This document shows, in pieces, positions 56,250-64,000 of a stretch of 64,000 bases of DNA (the stretch's first letter is position 1; every line of letters starts with the position of its first letter). The notes under the pieces were generated by a model. That model was given only the letters and a program-made list of their open reading frames with translations. It searched no databases and had not been told where the DNA came from. The DNA comes from Plotosus lineatus (taxonomy: Eukaryota; Chordata; Actinopteri; Siluriformes; Plotosidae), in the NCBI GenBank assembly GCA_024760905.1, contig CM045733.1, forward strand, positions 31,265,001 through 31,329,000, written 5' to 3'. The translations under genes were made by a program, and so were the position numbers.

Positions 56250-56480
56250 GAGGCGGCAGTGGCATACTCATAAGCGTGTCCACCTCAAAGCAAGAAGGTC
56301 CTGGGTTCGAGGTCTTGGCTTGGCGAGGCTGTTTACTCCTACAGTTCAAAGACATGCACATTAAGTTAATTTGAAATCCTTAATTGCACCGAGGTGTGGG
56401 TGTATGTAAATGCTTGTGTATGTGTGTTGGACCTGCAATATACTGGTTAACTATTCAAGGTGTACTGTGTCTTTGCTGAA
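56250..56480 (+). mobile_element. SINE family S3, internally deleted
   Basis: Head 'aggcggcagtggcatactca', box B 'gggttcgaggtcttggc', body shortened, tail trace 'ctattcaaggtgtactgtg'. Confidence 0.65.
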
Positions 56481-56737
56481 ATGTTAATTTTCAAACAAAG
56501 ACTTGTAAGCTTTCAGCAATTCATGTTTATGAAGTCCGGGTTTGTTTATTAGATAGGCTAAATGTAATTGCATCAGAAAGTTCACATTCGGCTAATTAAT
56601 CTATTAACGTTATCTGTTTTTGTTTTGTTGTTGTTGATTGTTTGTTTTTATTTTTTGGGGTTTTTTTGTTTGTTTTATCAATGATGCTGTATAAATCATC
56701 TACCTTCACTCTGCCAGTGACCAGTTTATCATAATGG

Positions 56738-57010
56738 GGTGGTTATGGCCTAATAGTTAGAGAAGTGGATTTGGGGCCAAAAGGTTGCTGGTTTGATTCC
56801 CGAACCAGCAGGAAGAATGTGTAGCGGCGGGAGGCGCGCTGGGGGAGTGAGCTGAACCTCGACAACCTCGAGACTTCCTCGACATTCATGGCTGAAGACC
56901 TCTTGAGCAAGGCACCTAAACATCACCCCCCACTCCACCACTGCTTTCCGGGCACTGCAATGTGTAGTACCTCACTGCTGCGAGTATGTGTGCTCTTGGA
57001 TGGGTTATAT
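56738..57010 (+). mobile_element. tRNA-derived SINE, family S4c
   Basis: Box A 'tggcctaatagttagagaag', box B 'gctggtttgattcccgaacc', GC-rich body 'gcggcgggaggcgcgctggg', then 'gagcaaggcacctaaacatc' and 'gctttccgggcactgcaatg'. Confidence 0.7.
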
Positions 57011-57384
57011 GCAAAAGTCAAAATGCTCCTTGTGGAATTAATACAGTATTTAAAAAATTATACATATATCCAAAATAATTTTATTCAAGTGCTTAACCTT
57101 GTTCATTTTTTATGAGACTCTGCTATTGTATTCCATTGCCTTTTTTTTTCTTCTTTTTTTTTTTTTTTACCTTTATCAACTCAGCAACTGCACATGCATG
57201 AAAGTGTGAATCAGAACAGCATTCAATGGGTCTGTAATCTTAGAGCTCATCAGTGTACACTCTGACATGAATAGAGATCAACCTTAATATTATCTAAATT
57301 CCTTAAAAAAAAAATTCTATTTGCTTTCGAAATAAACCCATACTAAAGTATTAAACTTACACTGCTCTATTTTGTTGTTTTTAG

Positions 57385-57473
57385 CTTCCAGTGGCAGATC
57401 CCATTGACTCTATCAACGGGAAACACAAGTCACATATCATCTGAGGCTGTCATATGGGTCTCTAAAAATACAG
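57385..57473 (+). CDS. trhde: TRHDE-like exon (beta domain), GC donor
   Basis: Eighty-nine bases: it completes a Ser codon (AG|C), encodes FQWQIPLTLSTGNTSHISSE and AVIWVSKNT, and leaves one base of the next codon (G|AG, Glu). W.IPLT is the conserved beta-strand motif of M1 enzymes after domain II; GN.SH.SSEA.IWVS is the TRHDE form. Asn-Thr-Ser forms a possible glycosylation site. The acceptor is TTTTTAG. The donor is AG|GCAAGT, i.e. GC rather than GT; the rest of the site matches the consensus perfectly, and no GT donor in the same phase is close by. Length agrees with TRHDE if this GC site is used. Confidence 0.92.
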
Positions 57474-58133
57474 GCAAGTTCTCGACAGTACAGAATTTTA
57501 TAGATAAACAACCTGTCTGGTACACTATGATACTTTCACAAACACTGCCAAACACAGAGCTAATTGTATTCATCCCGAACCAGAGCTACAATTTTACAAA
57601 TATCCATCTTGATTTAACTAAAAAAGGGGGAAATAATTATATTATCTCATTTGAAAGACATACCTTTAAAGGTTCTTAGTGGATAACAATTGTTACTCTG
57701 AAGTGCACTTGCTAGTTATTTCCTAGCAATCTGAAAACAGAAAGTTTTATTTAATTTTAGTACCTCTAAATTTGTACATTGGATACAGTACATGGAAAAT
57801 GTGTGTTGGCTATTATTCCCTTTAGTCACTTTTCTCAGTAAGAAAGTTTCAGAATTTTTTCTTACTTTTACTTTTTTATGGCCAATTTGAGTTGCCAGTG
57901 CTATATTTGGTGGCAGTAGCCTTGGGTACAAATCATAACAAGCTAGTTGCTCCCACTTTTGTGACACACACAAAAAAAAGAGTCTACTAAGCATTTTTTG
58001 TGCCGAAGTAGCAAATAAGGAAACAAATCAGCATAACTTTTTTAACTACCTGAAAAATTTTAGCAGTGTAGAAAGCATATCATGCATTGATCGGACAAAA
58101 AAACAAACAAACAAACAAAAAAAAAACCCAAAC
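57474..58133 (+). other. start of the GC-AG intron
   Basis: Unassigned AT-rich sequence after the gcaagt donor, ending in (ACAA)n/A-rich sequence at 58097-58140. Confidence 0.6.
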
Positions 58134-58142
58134 AAAAAAGAA

Positions 58143-58482
58143 GGGGGCAGTGGTGGTCGAGTGGTATAAGGCGCCGGATCGCTGATCCAAAGGTTGGGGG
58201 TTTGAGTCCCACTCTCCACAAGGTTGTCACTGTCCCAGCGGTGCAGCTAACTGGGTTATCAAAGGCCGGCCATGTCTCTCACTGTCTATGGTGTGAGGCA
58301 TGTAAAAGAACCATTGCTGACTTTCGACAAGAGTAGGCTGCAAAGCCATCAGCGTGTTTCCGCCCTGCGATGGCCTGGCGAGCTGTTCAGGATGTACTCT
58401 GCCCTCGCCCTGAGTTGGCTGGGATGGGCACCAGCCTCCCCACAACCCTAATTAGGATGAAGCGGTTACAGAAAACGAACTG
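58143..58482 (+). mobile_element. SINE family S2, complete
   Basis: Head 'cagtggtggtcgagtggtat', box B 'ggggtttgagtcccac', body 'ggccatgtctctcactgtct' and 'atcagcgtgtttccgccctg', then tail 'gatgtactctgccctcgcc' and 'attaggatgaagcggttac'. Possible target duplication aaaaaagaa at 58134-58142 and 58483-58491. Confidence 0.88.
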
Positions 58483-58491
58483 AAAAAAGAA

Positions 58492-59660
58492 CCCCCAAAT
58501 GATCAATTCTGAATGTTTGGAAGTTTAACAGTGGTATTCTTACATATATTTTTTTATAGAGCTACTACATTTACCCCTACCTTTTGAAGTGCTAAATAAT
58601 TTAGAATGTGTCATATCACAGATTGTAACATACACAAAGATGTTAAAAATATATTTAAAATTAACAGAACCTGAAAGAAATCTGGTTGTTGTTTGTATGC
58701 ATTTAATGCAGTGCTTCTGCATTATTTTCTATGATACCTCCTCTACAAAGAAAAAAAAAGAAAACATTTCACACTCCCACAGTGCCACACACCTGACTAT
58801 AAATAGTGTTTACTGAATTTCATATCATTTGCTTGGTGCTTTTTACCTACACCATAGCGTGACAATAAGCGTGCCACTGCCACCTACTGTAGCGGATGTC
58901 CAATTACACTTAATTCTAGTACAGTGTGGCAAAAAAAAGCATGTTCTCAGGGTCATACACGATCCCCGGCATCACACCACTCCCCTCTTGGGGAGAGCAT
59001 CCCACTATTTGAGAAGCACTGATTTAATGTCATGTAGACCATGACACTGTGCTCTCAAGATTTTTCTCTCTGGAAACCTTAAACAACTATAAAGTGGGGT
59101 GAATGACTTAAGCAGTGTGGATTGTATCACTCTCATGAGTAGTCGAAGCTTTCTTATTAATATAATGGCACATGATATCATCAGCGGAATTGAATAATTA
59201 TTTCTAAGGAAAGGAGATTAATGTCTTCTTTGAGAACAGGATAAATGAATATAGTATACATTTCCATTTGAAAATCTATGCACTATTTGTTTGAGAAGTA
59301 TTTAAGCATATTATGTAGTGATATCATTGGGAAGTGTCATTTGTTTCAGAAAAGAATTAATTTGTGCTATAGAACAATTTCATTTTCCATAAGCTTTTAA
59401 AGGTTCCCACAAGGTTCACCCTCCTATAATGAATGAACAAAGTTATTAGAAATTCCAACAGTCAGATCTTAATTACCTCACTAAAAGGCCTGAGTGAATA
59501 TATAAAGCCCCATCTGTAACCCCCATCCTTTCTTTCATTTTTCAGCCATTCTCTAAGTACATCTGTTTTTGGAAAAAAAAAAAAAAAAAGAATGCTCTAA
59601 TGATGTCAGACTGTGCTTTTAAGCATTCTCAAGTTCCTAGTTTTCCATATATGTTTATAG
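58492..59660 (+). other. end of GC-AG intron
   Basis: AT-rich, unassigned. An A run (59571-59589) lies 70 bases before the exon; the acceptor is GTTTATAG, with a weak pyrimidine tract. Confidence 0.6.
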
Positions 59661-59794
59661 AGACACACCATGTCGGCCACATAGATGAAAAGACATGGTT
59701 GCTGGGAAATATTAATCAAACAGGCTACTTCAGGGTGAACTATGACCTTCACAACTGGAAGCTCCTGATCCAGCAGTTGATGATCAACCCTGCA
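59661..59794 (+). CDS. trhde: TRHDE-like exon (end of beta domain)
   Basis: Two bases plus 44 codons. It encodes THHVGHIDEKTWLLGNINQT, then GYFRVNYDLHNWKLLIQQLM and INPA. GN.NQTGYFRVNYD is one of the strongest M1 signatures and lies at the domain III/IV border; the NQT is a likely glycosylation site. The donor after Ala is GTACGA, weaker than usual. The frame continues after it for some codons (VRNYLFLSY), so exon end was set by matching the next exon (IISVGNRAG), which follows in phase 0 as in related enzymes. The following intron has only 267 bases. Confidence 0.95.
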
Positions 59795-60061
59795 GTACGA
59801 AACTACTTATTTCTGTCTTATTCCCTCCCTTATTTTGTTAATTTCTGTTTTATATAAATACATATTTTTTTAACTACTGTCTACTATTTTTTTAATAATA
59901 AATACATGTCTTTTTTTGGCTTTTCATTTATTTATTTTATTTTATTTTTTTGCCTTGTTTAATTATCAATGCAATAATTCCTACTGCCCTTCTATTCTGT
60001 ATTCAGTATTCCAATATCTAACTATTTTTAAACTTTTTCTCTTTTTCATTCCTGACTATAG

Positions 60062-60117
60062 ATAATCTCTGTAGGCAATCGTGCAGGCTTGATTGACGAT
60101 GCTTTCAACTTGGCTAG
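60062..60117 (+). CDS. trhde: TRHDE-like exon (start of helical domain), last exon in window
   Basis: Eighteen codons plus two bases between CTGACTATAG and GTGAGT. The product IISVGNRAGLIDDAFNLA is the opening of the C-terminal helical domain; NRA.LIDDAF.LA is shared by nearly all M1 aminopeptidases, and the R|A split codon (AG|) fits an arginine next. The following exon is not found in the remaining 3.9 kb and must lie beyond the window. Confidence 0.95.
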
Positions 60118-61743
60118 GTGAGTGGATAGAGACTGGTTTCTTAGAATTCAACGAGCAGATTCATTGTGTGTAACACTTTATGGATTTAGGGATAATGGAG
60201 GCTTCTTTGTCCATTTCATGTCTGCTTCAATGGAAGCACATGCTGTCAAAAACAAAGTCTGAAGCAAAGCTGTGCTGAACGATAATGGAAGGAATAGAGA
60301 AGAGTTGTGCATTCCTTAGGTTATTCCGCCACTCTTTCTCACATTTTACTTGTTTCTCTTTACCTTCCATAAACAACATATTTGGAAAAATATCCAGTAG
60401 AGCTGTTGGTCTGACCTTACTATAAAGAGCCAAATCACTTTTCAGTGAATATGATATAACCGTTTAACGACTTCTTGCAAATGTGTTCACTTATCAGGAA
60501 AAAAAAAATAAACATACTATTTGTCCAAGATAGTTTGTGTGCAACCTGTCCATCACAACTACGTGTTTGTTGAGCATTCCATTCCAGATTTAGTCCATTT
60601 TTTTCTGGATATTATCTAGGCCTCCTCTAAAGATTCAAGATAATGGACAGCTTGCATTCACTTTTCAGAATTCATGTGGCTCCAGCTGCATTTTATTCTA
60701 AAGCAGTGTCATGAATCAGAAACAAATACAAACATAGATACTGAAGAGTTTTTTTTTTTTTATAGGTAAGCCTACATATCCAAAGAGTAAGACAAATGTC
60801 TAACCATTAAACAGACAATAGCCTTACAATTGAAAAAAAATACATGGACAAAAACACAATCTAGGTAAGTCAGTGGACAGAGATCAATATCTGAGTTGAA
60901 CCTATGCCCAAAGCAGTGACTGTTAGTCATGAAATAAGCACACACTTAAGAATATGAGCTTTTGAGTGGATACTTACTGCAATGAGTAATATGTTTTAGT
61001 TGGCAACAATTATTTTAACATGCAATAAGTACCTCCTCAAATTTTCAACAATTTTGTCAGAAAGATATTGAAAGGTTCGTTTATTATTTTGTATTACCAT
61101 ATTTTAGATGGATTGAATCATTGGTCTGCTTCAAGCAAAGAAAATAGTTAAGGAGATTGCTACAATGATTTTTTAAAACCTGTAAAGATAATGATCTTTC
61201 GACTTCACATAAAAATATGGCAGAAAACATCTGACTATAATTGTAGATCATGTAAACTCTTGATGAAATTAGTTCCATGACCGTAGAACTCTCGGCTCTA
61301 CATAAAAAATCTTACCGTATTGGGACTAAACGGCCATATAGCTCTAAGAAAACAATTTGTTATTCAAGCTACTTTGAAGAAAAGGCCTCCATTTTCTGGA
61401 GAACATAAAGATTAGACTCTGGCGCAGTGACAGAAGGTCGTGAGGTCTGAATTGTCTAGATCAATGTATGCATTAGGTTAGGAAGGGAAGTACTTGAAGG
61501 GATGTACCAAAATAGTGGCTACTGGACAGGATTTTTAACTGAGATTGTGTCAGTTGGTCAGGTCCAGGCTCAGCAATGTTATGTGACATTACAATGCTAA
61601 CTGAATGAATAAAATCAATAGTTATCTTCACTGGTGGCACAGGCATTTAAGATGATTGTGACAGGATTCATAAGATATAAATTGTGACCTACTCCAGCAT
61701 AATAGTGATTAAGTAGGAAATTTGACCTACTGAGATATTCATA
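60118..61743 (+). other. intron after last exon, nothing recognised
   Basis: Strong GTGAGT donor, then AT-rich unassigned sequence without repeats or coding frames of interest. Confidence 0.6.
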
Positions 61744-61745
61744 TA

Positions 61746-62988
61746 CAGTGGTACCTCGACTTACGAAATTAATCTGTACCGAGGGCAAGCTCGTAAGTCC
61801 AAACGTTCATTAGATGAAAGAAAAATTTCCATAGGAAATAAGAGAAAACTAATTAATTCGTTCCAACCCCCTCCCAAACTCAAACTCATATCACCTGCCA
61901 CAAACATGTATTTTTCGCATAATAGATTTAATATAAACATGTAACAATAAACATTTCACAATAATAACACATGTACAGTAACATTAATAATACTGTAAGT
62001 AACAATAAATAATTAAACACGAATTAACAATAAGTCAATAAACAATACAGTAAGTTCGTCTGAACTTAAGAATAGCACTTAACATTAACTTACGCTACTA
62101 TTTATTTTATTTTTATTTTTTTACTTTTTATTTATCTTTTTTGGATTTTTTAGCTTTTTTTTCACTTCACTAATGTTGATCACTTGTCTTCTGCTGCTTG
62201 GCCGCACTCCCATTGCTCTCCACACTACCGCCAGGCAAAGGCCTATGATTGCTTGAAAATTGTACAGATGGTCGATACATTCATCCCATACTCCTTACAC
62301 AGATCGGTCATGTGGAATCCTTTTTCATGTTTATCTATGCTTTCAAGCTTCGTTTCAAGAGAAATTGATTTTCTCCTCTTGAATACATCAGGCACCGTCT
62401 TACAACCCATCTTAGAAACACTGGGATATGCAAAATAAAAAAGAATAAAAAAGTCACAAAATCCGAACCACAGAAAAGAAAAACTTTTGTGCGTGTACAC
62501 GCTGCTGGCGCGGAAAGGAGCACAGAAATACACATGGAAGCATATGAGGCTAATTGGTGTTTATGACCCTGGGGGCTGCTTTTTTGACATACTGGTGGAC
62601 CAGCTTTAAGTGTCATTGCACATCCTCTACACTAGGTGACAGTGGCGCACTCACTGTGTTCCCTATGGTGTAGGGGAAAAAGCACCGAGCAAACGACATG
62701 AAGTGCAGTAAACACTATTCATAGTCACACGAGGGGCGCTGGGGGGGTTAATTTTTTTTCTTCCTATAGGGGGCATCACAGAAAATAATTGAGAAGAACT
62801 TCACAAGGTGTTCTCAGCGCGCTGAGGACTACACACGGAAGAATACAAGGCTAATCAGCCAAGAAGAGCCATTTCCCCAGCAGAGTTTGTAAGTTGAAAA
62901 TTTGTTCGTTGGATGGGGCAGATTTGGATGGGGTCGAGCTCATATCAAAATGTTTTATAAGGGATACTCATCAGTCAAGGTACCACTG
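61746..62988 (-). mobile_element. Tigger/pogo DNA transposon, internally deleted
   Basis: Ends cagtggtacctcgacttacg (left) and, reversed, cagtggtaccttgactgatg (right), flanked by TA (61744-61745; 62989-62990). The length of 1,243 bases is about half of an autonomous Tigger. It contains the N-terminal part of the transposase on the minus strand. The MITE family M3 (18425; 40368) shares the same terminal bases and may be its non-autonomous relative. Confidence 0.85.
62243..62410 (-). pseudogene. Tigger transposase N-terminus (CENP-B-type HTH), truncated
   Basis: Start MGCKTVPDVFKRRKSISLET followed by KLESIDKHEKGFHMTDLCKE and YGMNVSTICTIFKQ. KRK.ISLE.KL.II...E.G......(C/A)..YG...STI.TI.K is the first helix-turn-helix of Tigger/CENP-B proteins. 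The frame stops after 55 codons and the DDE catalytic part is absent. Confidence 0.8.
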
Positions 62989-62990
62989 TA

Positions 62991-63613
62991 TTTGGAAAGA
63001 GAAATTTATTATGTTTCAAAATGAGGTATAAGATATGATTATAGCATGAAAATTGACTGCGTTGCACCACTTGTATGTCGTTAACCTTATTTTAAAGCCC
63101 CTAACAACGTGATTGTACTAGCTTCTTTCTAACAACAGATGACTTTCATTTACACTGAGTCATGTCTGTTTTGTGGCTTCTCACTGGTTTACCATAATAT
63201 CATTGGGGGGATTATTCTGGGATTTGTTAAGTAGGTACAGTATTTCCAGTATGAAATATGGATATTAGGGAAATAACTTGAGCAATCCCAAAAGCACTTT
63301 GATTATCAGCAAAATAAGATAATTTTTGTATTATTTTACAACTTGAACATGGAACCCTTTCTTGAAGAAGCATTTTAGCATGGCCAGATTGTGTTTATAG
63401 ATATTTGAACTTGCTCTTGTGTAAGATTATGCCTTGAAGGAAGTCTTTTTGGTGTCATGGCATTTTATTCCAGCCATTTTCAATGTACTTTTGGTTTTAT
63501 TCAAAACACTACTTTGCAACTTAATCCGTATTATGCTGGAGCGGGTCACAATTGTGAAAGCGTGGTTCAGTAAGAATGAATAATAATTTGCACACATAAA
63601 TTGATGCACAGGC
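62991..63613 (+). other. intron sequence, nothing recognised
   Basis: AT-rich, no signal found. Confidence 0.5.
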
Positions 63614-63622
63614 ACACATATC

Positions 63623-63623
<1 letters not shown>

Positions 63624-63683
<60 letters not shown>

Positions 63684-63720
63684 TCTATATATATATGGTC
63701 TAGAGGATATCATATCTAGA
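63624..63720 (+). repeat. (AT)n and a short duplicated 'atatggtctagaggat' unit
   Basis: AT run at 63630-63680. The unit 'atatatggtctagaggata' occurs at 63693-63711 and again at 63731-63749, with an intervening 'tatctagagtctatcata'. Confidence 0.85.
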
Positions 63721-63731
63721 GTCTATCATAT

Positions 63732-64000
63732 ATATATGGTCTAGAGGATAGGGCGCAGGATTGCTGATCCTAACATTGGGGGTTTGAGTCCCCACAGGGT
63801 TGTCACTGTCCACCCATTGCAGCTAACTGGGTTATCAAAGGCGGGCCATGTCTCTCACTGTCTATGGTGAGAGGCATGTAAAAGAACCATTGCTGACTTT
63901 TGTAAAGAGTAGGCTGCAAAGCCGTCAGCGTGTCTCTGTCCCTTGCTAAAAGGGTTGTGACAGGAAGGGCATCCGACGTAAAAACCTATGCCAAATCAAA
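63732..64000 (+). mobile_element. SINE family S1, runs off the window end
   Basis: Starts inside the tRNA-like head ('ctagaggatagggcgcagga', box B 'gggggtttgagtcccc'), then the S1 body and the LINE-leader segment 'gacaggaagggcatccgacg'. The window ends in 'atgccaaatcaaa', just before the expected LINE 3' end. Confidence 0.85.

Noticed and set aside
59795..59857. Read-through of the exon at 59661 (VRNYLFLSYSLPYF)
   Set aside because: Conserved ISVGNRAG sequence follows in the next exon; the extra residues do not fit the enzyme.
60118..64000. Search for the next TRHDE exon
   Set aside because: No frame resembling the following helical-domain segment with flanking AG/GT was found.

Overview
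This is vertebrate, almost certainly teleost, nuclear DNA. The evidence is multi-kilobase introns, GT-AG splice sites, fish-type Tc1 and Rex3 elements, several tRNA-derived SINE families and very dense (AT)n/(CA)n microsatellites. There is no prokaryotic gene organisation, CRISPR array or rRNA, and no real tRNA gene. The species cannot be named from this sequence.

One host gene is clearly visible. It lies on the + strand and covers nearly the whole window (4049 to 60117, continuing past both ends). Six exons (4049-4114, 27959-28024, 37762-37949, 57385-57473, 59661-59794, 60062-60117; 599 coding bases) join in frame across matching splice phases. They encode the end of the catalytic domain, the beta domain and the start of the helical domain of an M1-family membrane aminopeptidase. 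The protein looks like thyrotropin-releasing-hormone-degrading ectoenzyme (TRHDE, pyroglutamyl peptidase II). The zinc-site exons (HEXXH) lie upstream of the window and the rest of the C-terminal domain lies downstream. Two splice signals stand out: a (TG)27 tract directly before the first acceptor, and a GC-AG intron after exon 57385-57473.

Nearly everything else is transposable elements sitting in the introns. (1) An RTE-like LINE of about 3.1 kb occurs as two full-length copies (488-3604 minus; 32805-35927 plus, with a perfect 20-bp target duplication), one internally deleted copy (about 11904-13905 minus) and two tiny 5'-truncated copies, both with target duplications. (2) Rex3 LINEs: one near full length (19398-22676), one internally deleted (36315-37255 minus) and one with a 5' inversion (38073-40299). 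(3) Two related LINEs of another type: 4900-8630 plus, and 48362-50480 minus, which ends in a C2H2 zinc finger. (4) Penelope-like fragments at 8682-9507, 13985-14330 and 15655-15900. (5) Two broken Tc1 transposons, a Tigger/pogo element with transposase remnant, and several MITE families. (6) At least four SINE types. One type carries sequence from both the 5' region and the 3' end of the RTE-like LINE, so the two probably form a mobilisation pair. Other SINEs share its head but carry a different tail.

Relative age can be read from nesting: LINE copy A is inside a MITE, a SINE is inside LINE copy C, and a SINE with a (CA)n tract is inside another MITE. All transposon proteins are broken by stops or frameshifts. 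A short Cys-rich ORF at 22876-23348 (minus) resembles the P2X7-type ballast domain but is frameshifted. I found no convincing new multi-gene system. The observations most worth following are the LINE/SINE composite, the two splice-site oddities in the TRHDE gene, and one unexplained long open frame at 16047-16859.
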